Assembly (NCBI RefSeq): GCF_036245865.1
Contig: NZ_BTTW01000006.1
Location: 248,001-312,000 of the forward strand
DNA from: Corallococcus caeni
Lineage (GTDB): Bacteria > Myxococcota > Myxococcia > Myxococcales > Myxococcaceae
Direction of reading: 5' to 3'
Length of the DNA: 64,000 nt
How positions within the stretch are numbered: position 1 is the stretch's first letter; each line of letters begins with the position of its first letter. The position numbers were made by a program, and so were the translations under genes. This document shows, piece after piece, positions 40,183-48,533 of this stretch. The notes beneath the pieces were generated by a model. That model saw only the letters and a list, made by a program, of their open reading frames with translations. It did not search any database and had not been told where the DNA came from.

Positions 40183-41370
40183 TCAGTGGGCAGGACACGC
40201 GGCGCCTGCGTCGAGCACGTCCGCGTCGTGGTGTATCCGCACCGCGCCAGAGGCTTCCAGGTGGCGCACGAACAGCGAGCCGAAGACCTCCGCGTTGCCA
40301 CTCAGGTTGAGCTGGGCCTGGGGCGCATAGAGGTTGCCGGCGAGCGTGCTGCCCGCGGAGATGTCCAAGGCCTGCGTGCCCGCGACGTAGACGCGCATCC
40401 GCGAGGGCAGGGTGGTGGAGCCCAGCGTGAGCTGGCCGGACACGACGAAGCCTCCCGCGAGGAAGAGGTCCAGCTCGCCCGGAGGCTGCACGTCCACCGT
40501 GAGCGCTTCGACCAGGTCCACACCCCCGGGGATGAACAGCGCGGTGCGACCCCGGATGCGCAGCGTGGCGTGGCCAGACCCTGCGATGCGTGTCAGCAGG
40601 AAGCGGCCACAGGGGAGCTCCAGCAACCGCTCGCCAGTGACGTCTCCCAGCGCCGCCGGGTCCAGGCCGATGGCCGCGTTGTCGTTGTCCACCGTGTGGT
40701 GGGCGATGAGCGCGGCCGGGTCGAAGCGGGAGCCCTCGGCGCAGTCGCAGGGCGTGACCGCGGGCACGGGCTCACGGCGCAGCTCCGATGCCTGGGCGGG
40801 GCCGGGGGAGAACTCCGGAGGAACGGTGAGCACGCCCCCCACGGTGAGTCCGGCGAGCGCCACGTCCCCGTTCACCCGCGCGTCGCCAGCCACGGTGGCG
40901 GACGTCCCAGGACCGGAGAGGGAACCGTTGCTGTCCAGGCTGCCGCCCACCGTGAGCGGGCTGCTGAGCTGGACGCCACCCACCCGGAGCGAGCCGCCCA
41001 CCGTGACGCGATCGTTCGCGGACAGGCCGCCATTCACGCCCACGTCGCCGCCCGTGCTTCCAGGAGCGTAGGGCCCCAGTGAACTCCGGAATGCATCCAC
41101 GGCGAACGGAGCGCTGAGGGACAGGCCTTCGCAGGAACACGCCGCGCGGCGGAACAGCGTCTCCGCCAGTTTGCCGCTGCACAGCAGGGGCCCTGATGCG
41201 GGATTGCCCAGCAGGAGCGGAGGCCCGCTGTCCGCGCAGTGTTTCGCCCACGCATCCGGAACGTCGGTGCCCGCGTCGGGCGAGTGCAGTGTGGCCACCG
41301 GGTCGTTCACCGTGCACGCGGCGCCCAGCACCGCTGCCCACGGCATGAACCGCGTGATGCGAAGTCTCAT
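40183..41370 (-). CDS. Lipoprotein with Gly/Val-rich beta-solenoid-like repeats
   Basis: 395 aa from ATG 41370 (ATG at codon 9 also possible). The signal peptide ends in a lipobox L-G-A-A-C. After 'HCADSGPPLLLGN' comes a run of short repeats, 'GDVGVNGGLSANDRVTVGG', 'SLRVGGVQLSSPLTVGG', 'SLDSNGSLSGPGTSATVAG', 'DARVNGDVALAGLTVGG', roughly 17 residues each, as in bactofilin-like or adhesin beta-solenoids. The second half (DFDPAALIAHHTVDNDNAAIGLDP; LRIRGRTALFIPGGVDL; LDLFLAGGFVVSGQLTLG; YAPQAQLNLSGNAEVFGSLFVR) resembles the DUF7305/choice-of-anchor type found in myxobacterial pilus-associated or surface lipoproteins. Cys pairs (CSCEG, CDC) may form disulfides. Function is unknown. Confidence 0.78.
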   Translation of the reverse strand: MRLRITRFMPWAAVLGAACTVNDPVATLHSPDAGTDVPDAWAKHCADSGPPLLLGNPASGPLLCSGKLAETLFRRAACSCEGLSLSAPFAVDAFRSSLGPYAPGSTGGDVGVNGGLSANDRVTVGGSLRVGGVQLSSPLTVGGSLDSNGSLSGPGTSATVAGDARVNGDVALAGLTVGGVLTVPPEFSPGPAQASELRREPVPAVTPCDCAEGSRFDPAALIAHHTVDNDNAAIGLDPAALGDVTGERLLELPCGRFLLTRIAGSGHATLRIRGRTALFIPGGVDLVEALTVDVQPPGELDLFLAGGFVVSGQLTLGSTTLPSRMRVYVAGTQALDISAGSTLAGNLYAPQAQLNLSGNAEVFGSLFVRHLEASGAVRIHHDADVLDAGAACPAH

Positions 41371-41523
41371 GGGGCCGTCACCTTGCCACGCCATGCGTGG
41401 GAGGCTCCTGAAGAGCAATCGCCACATTGCCGACGGCATGCGCACCGCGCGCGGGCAAGACGAGCTCCGGAGGCCCCACGCCCCGGTCATCCGTGCGGTC
41501 CACCTCCGGCTCGACGTGCCCCC

Positions 41524-41548
41524 GACCTGTCCGACTGTCGGACAGGCT
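41524..41548. repeat. 25-bp palindromic repeat, copy 4
   Basis: The core CCTGTCCGAC-T-GTCGGACAGG is perfect over 21 bp (41526-41546); the outermost two bases on each side do not pair. The centre is T rather than A. Confidence 0.85.
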
Positions 41549-41604
41549 CTCGCTGCTCGGTGGGCGTGGATGCCCCCGGCCACGGCAGGTGAGGCGGGTC
41601 TTCA

Positions 41605-41629
41605 AACCTGTCCGACTGTCGGACGAGTT
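41605..41629. repeat. 25-bp palindromic repeat, copy 5
   Basis: AACCTGTCCGAC-T-GTCGGACGAGTT has arms complementary except two positions near the outer end. It lies 81 bp from copy 4 and 131 bp past the end of the TPR gene. Confidence 0.85.
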
Positions 41630-41760
41630 CGTGCGGTGCGGCGCGGACGGGCTGTCCCCACGGGGTTCCCCCTGCGCATCCATGGGAACGGACTTCATGT
41701 CCGAAGGCCTGGGCGCCAGCCCGTGCCTCGGCGTGCGGCTGCTCCACGGTGGGCCGCGCC

Positions 41761-42564
41761 TCATGGCGGAGACAGCTCCCGGAGCCGCGCACGGGACGCC
41801 GCGCTCAGCGGAGAGTCCGGATGCAGCGTGAGGAACTCACCCAGCGACCGGGCCTCCGCCGCCGTGTCGCCCAGGGCGCGATGGGCTTCGGCGACTCCGT
41901 GGCGGGCCTCCGGATCCAACATGCCACCGGGTTGCAGTCGCACCGCATCCTGGAACTGACGCAGGGCGCCGCGTGCGTCCCCCAGGTGCTCCAGCCGCAG
42001 CGAGCCCGACGCCACGCGCGCGACGTACGCGGCCAGCGATGACGGCTCCGCGCGGATGACGCTCAGGTACAGCCCTTCCGCTTCCTTCCACTTCCCCGCC
42101 GAACGGAGCGCGTTGGCCTGCCGCAACAGGTCCTCCGGCTTCGACGACTCCTTCACCGCGATGCTCGGACGCAGGGGCCGGGGATGCTCGATGGTGAAGG
42201 GCTCGGGTGGGGCCGGCCTGTCGGGCAGGGGCACCGGCTCCAGCGTGGCAACCCGCGTCGGCTCCGGCACGGCCGGCGTCAGCACCACCGGGTGCGGCTG
42301 CGCGGGGCGCGAGTAACGCCACACCGCGGCAGCCGCGGCCCCGGTGAAGACGAGCGCCGCGCCCGCCATCAGCCACACGGGAGGCCGCTTGCGCCTTCGC
42401 GGCGGCTCCGGCGCCTGCTGGAGCGCCGCGTCCAGCGCCGCCTGGACGAGCGCGCTCGAGCGCTGCCGCGACAGCCGCCTCGCGGGTCCACTGCCGTCAT
42501 CCAGGGGCCGCAGCAGGTCGTCCAGCGGCTCCGCGTCACCGTCGTCGGGGGGGCGGGAGCTCAT
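41761..42564 (-). CDS. Membrane-anchored TPR protein of a sigma operon (putative anti-sigma)
   Basis: 267 aa. The ATG at 42564 overlaps the sigma gene stop (ATGA). Residues 1-60 are acidic then basic, without zinc-finger Cys. One transmembrane helix (PVWLMAGAALVFTGAAAAAVW, about 62-82) is followed by a Pro/Thr-rich periplasmic linker. Residues about 145-267 hold three TPR-like helix pairs ('LLRQANALRSAGKWKEAEGLYLSVIRAEPSS', 'HLGDARGALRQFQDAVRLQPGG', 'EAHRALGDTAAEARSLGEFLTLHPDSPLS'). Topology and position suggest a regulator that holds the sigma factor, with the TPR part sensing in the periplasm. It is the last gene of the operon. Confidence 0.78.
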   Translation of the reverse strand: MSSRPPDDGDAEPLDDLLRPLDDGSGPARRLSRQRSSALVQAALDAALQQAPEPPRRRKRPPVWLMAGAALVFTGAAAAAVWRYSRPAQPHPVVLTPAVPEPTRVATLEPVPLPDRPAPPEPFTIEHPRPLRPSIAVKESSKPEDLLRQANALRSAGKWKEAEGLYLSVIRAEPSSLAAYVARVASGSLRLEHLGDARGALRQFQDAVRLQPGGMLDPEARHGVAEAHRALGDTAAEARSLGEFLTLHPDSPLSAASRARLRELSPP

Positions 42565-43199
42565 GAGGACTCTCCCTCTGGCGTCTCACCGTCCGAGGCC
42601 AGCGCTCGCAGGGCGGTGCGTCCCAGGCGCAGCCGGCTGCGCACGGTCTCGAAGGGGACGCCCAGCTCTGTCGAAATCTCCTGCACGCTCAATTCCAGGA
42701 CGTGGTGCAGCACCAGCGCGTGCCGCTGCTCCGTCGACAGCCTGTCCAGCAACGCCACCAGGTGACGGCGATGCAGGTATTCGTCCGCCGGCGCTTCGTC
42801 GGACGGCACCGCCAACAACTCCACCGGATCCTCACTGTAACGGGCCTCGCGCCCGCGTGAACGCTTGATCCACGCGAACGTCGTGCGCACCACCACCCGG
42901 TCTACCCAGCCGTGGAACCGCCCGTCACCGCGATAGGTGGGCAGGCCCCGCACCAGCGCGATGAGCGACTCCTGGGCGATGTCCTCCACGTCCGAGTCCC
43001 CCCGTACGAGGTAGCGCACCAGGTTGCGCACCCGGGGCAGCAGCTCCAGGAGCAGGGACTCGGTCGCGTCACGCTGTCCGCGCATGGCCGCCATCAGCCG
43101 GGCGTCCTCGCCACGGGGCGCGACGGTCGCATGTGAGCCCGAGCTCCTCATGTCCCGCAGGGAGGAGGGACGGCGCGAAATCGGGTCATCGGTGCTCAC
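42561..43199 (-). CDS. ECF-type RNA polymerase sigma factor
   Basis: 212 aa from GTG 43199, whose GTGA overlaps the previous stop. ATG 43151 lacks a ribosome binding site, so coupled translation from GTG is preferred. Region 2: 'LLLELLPRVRNLVRYLVRGDSDVEDIAQESLIALVRGLPTY' and 'FHGWVDRVVVRTTFAWIKRSRGRE'. Region 4: 'LLDRLSTEQRHALVLHHVLELSVQEISTELGVPFETVRSRLRLGRTAL'. The latter is a clear helix-turn-helix. Operon order is exported repeat protein, sigma, membrane TPR protein, each overlapping by four bases. Confidence 0.88.
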   Translation of the reverse strand: MSTDDPISRRPSSLRDMRSSGSHATVAPRGEDARLMAAMRGQRDATESLLLELLPRVRNLVRYLVRGDSDVEDIAQESLIALVRGLPTYRGDGRFHGWVDRVVVRTTFAWIKRSRGREARYSEDPVELLAVPSDEAPADEYLHRRHLVALLDRLSTEQRHALVLHHVLELSVQEISTELGVPFETVRSRLRLGRTALRALASDGETPEGESS

Positions 43200-44686
43200 G
43201 GAAAAATCACCATCCCCACTCCCAGTCGGGGACGCACGGACGCGCCGTCCTCCCGGAGCACGAAGCCGCCATCCACCGCGTAGCCCAGCCGGGGCCGCCC
43301 CAGGAGCACCTCGCCCGACAGCGCCGCCTCCAGCGCGAGTGCCGGCCCCACCCGCCACGCCACCCGCACCGCCGGCCCCATGACGAAGGCCGCGAGCAGT
43401 CGCGACGGCGCGGGCTCCACCTCCGCGGCCCGCGCCTCCGTGCGCCGCCAGAAGCCCGCGACGCCCGCGCCCAGGCCCACCGTGCCCTCCCACGCCCCCG
43501 CCTTCACGACGGGCACGTCCACCCACGCCAGCGCTGAACCCTGTGCCAGGCGGAGGTCCGTGTACGCGTCCCGCAGGTGCACTGGCAGCGCCGCCAGCAC
43601 CTGCGCGCGAAGCCGCAGCATCGGGCCCGCCCACCCCGCGCCCACGGACAGGCCCTGCTGTCCCGCAGGGTGATACCCGTCCAGCGCCGCGTGCAGGCCC
43701 ACCTGTACGAAGGCGCCGTCCATCAGATTCGCAGGAAGCCCCGGCGGTGCCTCGGCCACCGGAGCCGTCGGAAGCCCCGGCGGTGCCTCGGCCACCGGAG
43801 CCGTCGCCATCCCCGACGGTGCCTTGGCCCCTGGATCCGTCGCCATACCCGACGGTGCCTTGGCCACCGGAGCCGTCGCCATACCCGATGGTACCTTGGC
43901 CCCCGGAACCTTCGTTACACTCGACGGTGCTTTGGCCACCGGATCCGTCGGAAGCCCCGGCGGTGCCTTGGCCTCCGGATCCGTTGGCACTCCCAGCGGT
44001 GCCTTGGCCCCCGGAGCCGTCGTTACACTCGACGGTGCCTTGGCCCCCGGAGCCGTCGTTACACTCGACGGTGCGTTAACCACCGGATCCGTCGGCACTC
44101 CCGACGGTGCCTTGGCCACCGGATCCGCAGGCACCCCCGGCGGTGCCTTGGCCCCCGGAGCCGGCGCCGGCGGCGTAGGTGCAGCCGCCACCACGGGCGG
44201 CGGGGGAGGGGACGCGACGACTTCGCCCAGCGGTTCACCCTCCTCCACCGCGCGCAGCGCCGAACGCACCGCCAACGCGAGGGCCTCCGCGCCCACGGAC
44301 CACGTCAGCGTCTCCGGCGCGCCCTCCACCCGCGCACTCCGCAAGAACAGGTGACCCGTGCGCGGGGCCGCCACCGACACCCGCAGCTCCGCCCCGGCCC
44401 GCGTGAACCACAGCACCGCGCGAGCGTCCTGGCGCATGGCCATCCGCTCCGCCTCACGCCACGCCCCGCCGGGGCTCGCCTCCATGGCTGCGCCTGCTTC
44501 CGCCCGCAACACCACCGGCAGGTCACTGCTCTGCCCCCGCACCCGCTCCAGCAGTGCGCGGTCCTCGGAGGACGCCACGCGCGCCACCGCCCGCCACGGC
44601 CCGGCCGCCCACGCGGAGCCGCCGAGCGCCAGCCACAAGGCCAGTCCCACCACGCGCTGCCACGCCACGACCTCCAACACGGACAT
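43196..44686 (-). CDS. Exported protein with twelve 12-residue repeats and a beta-barrel-like C-terminus
   Basis: 496 aa from ATG 44686. The signal peptide (VVGLALWLALGGSAWA) is followed by a domain to about residue 150 (DLPVVLRAEAGAAME...VLWFTRAG) that resembles the sensing half of other myxobacterial operon proteins. A Pro/Ala linker and residues 177-320 hold twelve 12-residue repeats of the form P-x-A-K-A-P-x-G-x-x-T-D. Residues about 325-496 show alternating strands (VQVGLHAALDGYH, GLSVGAGWAGPMLRLRAQVLAALPV, VGLGAGVAGFWRR, PALALEAALSGEVLLG, VRPRLGVGMVIFP), like a small outer-membrane barrel. It heads the sigma operon with a coupled overlap, so it may be the signal input. Confidence 0.8.
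   Translation of the reverse strand: MSVLEVVAWQRVVGLALWLALGGSAWAAGPWRAVARVASSEDRALLERVRGQSSDLPVVLRAEAGAAMEASPGGAWREAERMAMRQDARAVLWFTRAGAELRVSVAAPRTGHLFLRSARVEGAPETLTWSVGAEALALAVRSALRAVEEGEPLGEVVASPPPPPVVAAAPTPPAPAPGAKAPPGVPADPVAKAPSGVPTDPVVNAPSSVTTAPGAKAPSSVTTAPGAKAPLGVPTDPEAKAPPGLPTDPVAKAPSSVTKVPGAKVPSGMATAPVAKAPSGMATDPGAKAPSGMATAPVAEAPPGLPTAPVAEAPPGLPANLMDGAFVQVGLHAALDGYHPAGQQGLSVGAGWAGPMLRLRAQVLAALPVHLRDAYTDLRLAQGSALAWVDVPVVKAGAWEGTVGLGAGVAGFWRRTEARAAEVEPAPSRLLAAFVMGPAVRVAWRVGPALALEAALSGEVLLGRPRLGYAVDGGFVLREDGASVRPRLGVGMVIFP
43727..44158 (-). repeat. 36-bp tandem minisatellite, 12 in-frame copies
   Basis: Twelve imperfect 36-bp units encode 12-residue repeats such as PVAKAPSGVPTD, PGAKAPSSVTTA and PVAEAPPGLPTA. 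Several neighbouring units are almost identical at DNA level, so copy number is likely to vary between strains. Confidence 0.88.
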
Positions 44687-44891
44687 GCAGTAAAACCTAC
44701 CTTCCAGGGAATTCTTCTGGAAGCACCGCCACGTGTGGGTCGTCTGTCACGCTCGGGAGGGGAGGGCGGAAGGGCGGAGGCCACCCGCGCCTGTCCTCCC
44801 GGACCCGCAGGGTGGCCAGGCTCGGCGGCGGGGGATGTCTGTGTTTGAAGAAGGGGCGGGCGCGGGGCCGGAAGCGGTAGGGTCGCGCGCC

Positions 44892-46151
44892 ATGAACCGC
44901 CTCCGGGAGCTGCGCTCGGTCCTGAACCTCACCGTCCTGGTGGCGGGGCTGGGCTACTTCGTCGACCTCTTCGACATCACGCTGTTCGGCGTGGTGCGCG
45001 TCGCGTCGCTGAAGGACCTGGGCCTCACGGACCCCTCGGACATCTTCCAGAAGGGGCTCTTCATCTACAACGCGCAGATGGCGGGGATGATGGTGGGCGG
45101 CCTCGTCTGGGGCCTGCTCGGGGACAAGCGGGGACGCCTGTCGGTGATGTTCGGCTCCATCCTGTTGTACTCGGCGGCGAACCTGCTGAACCCCTTCGTC
45201 TGGGACGTGAACAGCTACGCCGCCTGCCGCTTCCTCGGGGGCCTGGGGCTCGCGGGCGAGCTGGGCGCGGCCATCACCCTGGTCGCGGAGTCCCTGCCCA
45301 AGGAGAAGCGCGGACTGGGCACCACCGTCGTCGCCACGCTGGGCATGCTGGGCGTCGTCGTCGCGGCGCTCGTCGCGCAGCACCTGCACTGGAAGACGGC
45401 CTACGTGACGGGCGGCGTGCTGGGCCTCACGCTCCTCTTCGCGCGCTTCAAGGTGTCCGAGTCCGTCCTCTTCACCCAGAAGGCCGGCCCGGTGAAGGGC
45501 AACGCGCTGCTGCTCCTCCAGGGGGGCCGCTTCCCCAGGTACCTGGGCTGCATCCTCGTGGGCGTGCCCATCTACTTCACCACCGGCATCCTCTTCGTCT
45601 TCGCCCCGGAGCTGACGGCGGGCCTCCACGTGCAGGGCACGGTGACGGCGGGCAACGCCATCCTCTTCGGCAGCGTGGGCCTGACGCTGGGGGACCTGTT
45701 GTCCGGCGTGCTGAGCCAGTGGCTCCAGAGCCGCAAGCGCGCCGTGGGCTTCAGCCTGTGCGCCTGGTTCGCGCTGGTGCTCGTGTACGGGCTCGTGCCA
45801 GGGCTCACCCCCACGCTCGTCTACGCGCTGACCTTCCTCATTGGCCTGAGCGTGGGCTACTGGGCGGTGCTCATCACCATGGCGGCCGAGCAGTTCGGCA
45901 CCAACATCCGCGCCACCGTGGCGACGTCCGTGCCCAACTTCGTGCGCGGCTCCGCGGTGCTCGCGGCCACCGCCTTCGGCCAGCTCAAGGGGCCCCTGGG
46001 CGTGGCGCACGCGGCGCTCGCGGTGGGCGCGGTGTGCTTCCTCCTCGCGCTCGTCGCCCTGTCGCGGCTGGCGGAGACCTTCCACCGCGACCTGGACTAC
46101 GTGGAGTCCGCAGACCCCGCGAGCGCGAACGCGAACGCGCGCGCCGGCTGA
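44892..46151 (+). CDS. Major facilitator superfamily transporter
   Basis: 419 aa from ATG 44892; an earlier in-frame ATG at 44835 is possible. Twelve hydrophobic helices are evident, with the MFS loop 2-3 motif 'GGLVWGLLGDKRGRLSVMFGS' and a conserved charged motif in helix 4-5 ('RFLGGLGLAGELGAAITLVAESLPKEKRG'). This layout (ELGAAITLVAE...KRG) is that of the sugar/metabolite:H+ symporter group. The substrate cannot be read. It is divergent from the sigma operon and converges with the propeller lipoprotein. Confidence 0.87.
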   Translation: MNRLRELRSVLNLTVLVAGLGYFVDLFDITLFGVVRVASLKDLGLTDPSDIFQKGLFIYNAQMAGMMVGGLVWGLLGDKRGRLSVMFGSILLYSAANLLNPFVWDVNSYAACRFLGGLGLAGELGAAITLVAESLPKEKRGLGTTVVATLGMLGVVVAALVAQHLHWKTAYVTGGVLGLTLLFARFKVSESVLFTQKAGPVKGNALLLLQGGRFPRYLGCILVGVPIYFTTGILFVFAPELTAGLHVQGTVTAGNAILFGSVGLTLGDLLSGVLSQWLQSRKRAVGFSLCAWFALVLVYGLVPGLTPTLVYALTFLIGLSVGYWAVLITMAAEQFGTNIRATVATSVPNFVRGSAVLAATAFGQLKGPLGVAHAALAVGAVCFLLALVALSRLAETFHRDLDYVESADPASANANARAG

Positions 46152-46164
46152 AGGCGCAAAGACG

Positions 46165-47322
46165 TCAGGCCGGCGGCGGCACCCGCAGCCGCCACGCCAG
46201 CACGCGGCCGTCCAGCCCCAGCACGAACACCAGCGGCCCGCGCACCACCGGCCGGGTGCGCAGCGGCGTGTCCGCCCGCACCGTGAACGCGGGCGTCCAG
46301 CCCGGCGCCTTGAGCGCGACCAGACGCCCCTCGCGCCCGGAGGTGGGCACCAGCAGCAGGTCCTCCAACCCCACCTGCACCCGGCCCACGAGCGGCGAGG
46401 GCAGCGCCACCCGCGCCACCTCCCGGCCCTCCGCGGTGGACAGCCCCACCAGCGACGCCGGCCCCACGCCCACCCACAGCGCGCCCAGCGCCCGGGCGGG
46501 CGGCCCCGTCACCCCGTCCGCGAAGCGCTGCTCCCAGCGCGTGCTCCCGTCCTTCACCGACAGCGCCAGCAGCCGGCCCGGGCGCGTGGCCACGAAGACG
46601 GTGTCGCGCTCGGAGTCCAGCCCCACCACGTCCGTCACCGGCTTCGACCAGCGCGGCTCACCGCTCCGCGCGTCCAGCGCCCACAGCCCGGAGCCGAGCG
46701 GCACCACCAGCACACCCTCCAGCAGCACCGGCGCGGCCCTGAGCGCCGGGGCCACGGACACCTGTGGCTCCAAGGATTCCGCCGGAGCGGACGCCGGAGC
46801 CTGCGCCGCCGGAGCCTGCGCCGGTGACGCCTGTCCCGGCGCCCTGGGGGCCGGGCGCTTCCAGCGCGCCTGTCCGGAGTCCACCGCCAGGGCGTGCACC
46901 GCGCCGTCGGGCGCCACCAGGAAGACGGTGTGTCCCGCGTCGTCCACCACGGGCGGCGTGAGCACGGGAGGCTCGCCGCCCAGGCGCCAGCGCTCCTTGC
47001 CGTCCTGAAGCGACAGACAGGCCAGCTCCCCCGCCACCGTCCCCACGATGACGTTGTCGCCGGCCACTGTGGGGGCCACCGCCACCTCGCGGCCCAGTCG
47101 GGTGGTCCACACCGGCCGGCCCCCGCGGTCCAGGCGCACCACCGCGCCCGCCTCGTTGCCCAGAAGCACCCCGTCCACCAGGGCCGTGAGCCCTGTCCGG
47201 GAGGACGCATCGCTGGAGTACTGGAAGGCCGGCTCCACCGGCGCCCGCTGGCACGCCATGACGGCCAGCGTCAACGTCAGGCAGGGCACCAGGAGCAGGC
47301 GTGGACAGGCGCGGGACGGCAT
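46165..47322 (-). CDS. PQQ-like beta-propeller lipoprotein (BamB-like)
   Basis: 385 aa from ATG 47322. The lipoprotein signal is 'LLLVPCLTLTLAVMAC' (lipobox V-M-A-C). The body is a series of blades with the 'W...' end motif: 'RPVWTTRLGREVAVAPTVAGDNVIVGTVAGELACLSLQDGKERWRLG', 'ALAVDSGQARWKRP', 'LWALDARSGEPRWSKPV', 'LLALSVKDGSTRWEQRF', 'FVLGLDGRVLAWRL'. These are PQQ-like repeats without quinoprotein catalytic residues. An Ala/Pro/Gln insert (about residues 155-180) interrupts one blade. BamB-type proteins act in outer-membrane assembly, but this could equally be a generic scaffold. It is divergent from the adenosine deaminase gene (38-bp gap). Confidence 0.83.
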   Translation of the reverse strand: MPSRACPRLLLVPCLTLTLAVMACQRAPVEPAFQYSSDASSRTGLTALVDGVLLGNEAGAVVRLDRGGRPVWTTRLGREVAVAPTVAGDNVIVGTVAGELACLSLQDGKERWRLGGEPPVLTPPVVDDAGHTVFLVAPDGAVHALAVDSGQARWKRPAPRAPGQASPAQAPAAQAPASAPAESLEPQVSVAPALRAAPVLLEGVLVVPLGSGLWALDARSGEPRWSKPVTDVVGLDSERDTVFVATRPGRLLALSVKDGSTRWEQRFADGVTGPPARALGALWVGVGPASLVGLSTAEGREVARVALPSPLVGRVQVGLEDLLLVPTSGREGRLVALKAPGWTPAFTVRADTPLRTRPVVRGPLVFVLGLDGRVLAWRLRVPPPA

Positions 47323-47360
47323 GGTTTGGGAGAGGATGACGCAAGCGAGGAACTTCGACC

Positions 47361-48524
47361 ATGCCCACGATTCGTGACGACGAAACCCCCAACGCCACCG
47401 GCATCCCTTCATCCGCCCGGCGCACGGACATCATCCCGCCCCCCACGCTGGCGGTGACGGAGGAGCTGCTCCACGCGCTCCCCAAGACGGACCTGCACTG
47501 CCACCTGGACGGGTCCATGCGGCTCAAGACCATCCTGGAGCTGGCGGAACAGCAGAAGATCAAGCTCATGGCCGACACCGAGGACGGCCTGGCCAAGGCC
47601 ATCCACATGGGCCAGGTGTGCAAGAGCCTGGAGGAGTACCTCGTCGCGTTCGACGTGACGCTCTCCGTGCTCCAGACCGCCGAGTCCCTCTACCGCGCCG
47701 CCTACGAGCTGGCCGTGGACGCCGCCGCGGAGAACGTGCGCTGGCTGGAGGTGCGCTATTCGCCCGCGCTGCACCTGCAGAAGGGCCTGAAGATGACCAC
47801 GGTCATCGACTCCGTGCTGGAGGGCCTGCGCGCCGCCAAGCGTGAGACGGGCATCAAGTGCGCCGTCATCGTCTGCGGCATCCGCCACATCAACCCGCAG
47901 ACGTCCATGCGGCTGGCGGAGCTGTCCGTGGCGTACAAGAACCGCGGCGTCGTCGGCTTCGACCTGGCGGGCGCGGAGGCCAGCTTCCCCGCCAAGGACC
48001 ACCTGGACGCCTTCCGCCTCATCCTCAAGAACAACGTCAACTGCACCGCGCACGCGGGCGAGGCCTACGGTCCGGAGTCCATCTCCCAGGCCATCCACTC
48101 GCTGGGCGCGCACCGCATCGGCCACGGCACCCGGCTGCGCGAGGACGGGGACCTGCTCAACTACGTCAACGACCACCGCATCCCCATGGAGGTCTGCCCG
48201 TCCTCCAACGTCCAGACGGGCGCGGTGTCCTCGCTGGAGTCCCACCCGCTCAAGTTCTATTTCGACTACGGCCTGCGGGTGACCATCAACACCGACAACC
48301 GCCTCATCACCGACACCACCGTGACGAAGGAGCTGTGGCTCGCCCACCGCCAGCTGGGCCTGTCGCTGGAGGACCTCACCACCATCATCGTGTCCGGCTT
48401 CAAGAGCGCATTCCTCCCGTTCCGGGAGAAGCAGGACATGCTGCGGCAGGTGAACCAGGAGATCGCCACCACGCTCGCCGCCTTCGAGAAGCGCCCCGTC
48501 GCGGCCATGCGCCAGCCGGCCTGA
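47361..48524 (+). CDS. add: Adenosine deaminase
   Basis: 387 aa from ATG 47361. The zinc-binding and catalytic motifs are in order: 'TDLHCHLDGSMR' (H-x-H), 'VGFDLAGAEASFPAKD', 'HAGEAYGPESI' (zinc His plus catalytic Glu), 'AHRIGHGTRLREDGDLL' (catalytic His), 'PMEVCPSSNVQTGAV' and 'VTINTDNRLITDTTVTKELWLA' (catalytic Asp, N-T-D-N-R variant usual in bacterial Add). It converts adenosine to inosine in purine salvage. An extended N-terminus of about 35 residues precedes the barrel. Confidence 0.93.
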   Translation: MPTIRDDETPNATGIPSSARRTDIIPPPTLAVTEELLHALPKTDLHCHLDGSMRLKTILELAEQQKIKLMADTEDGLAKAIHMGQVCKSLEEYLVAFDVTLSVLQTAESLYRAAYELAVDAAAENVRWLEVRYSPALHLQKGLKMTTVIDSVLEGLRAAKRETGIKCAVIVCGIRHINPQTSMRLAELSVAYKNRGVVGFDLAGAEASFPAKDHLDAFRLILKNNVNCTAHAGEAYGPESISQAIHSLGAHRIGHGTRLREDGDLLNYVNDHRIPMEVCPSSNVQTGAVSSLESHPLKFYFDYGLRVTINTDNRLITDTTVTKELWLAHRQLGLSLEDLTTIIVSGFKSAFLPFREKQDMLRQVNQEIATTLAAFEKRPVAAMRQPA

Positions 48525-48533
48525 TTGCACGCC

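Larger units (their letters stand above)
41371..41760. other. Non-coding gap holding two palindromes
   Basis: 390 bp between the start of the lipoprotein gene and the 3' end of the sigma operon, both on the minus strand. It contains palindrome copies 4 and 5. The lipoprotein promoter must lie here, but no clear boxes are visible. No small gene is supported. Confidence 0.5.

Noticed and set aside
40100-40330. Small ORF starting GTG with GAGGGAGAG upstream
   Set aside because: It runs into the opposite-strand lipoprotein gene, has no recognisable feature, and the second half is shadow sequence.
43727-44158. Possible CRISPR array because of 36-bp periodicity
   Set aside because: The units are contiguous without spacers and translate in frame to a 12-residue protein repeat.
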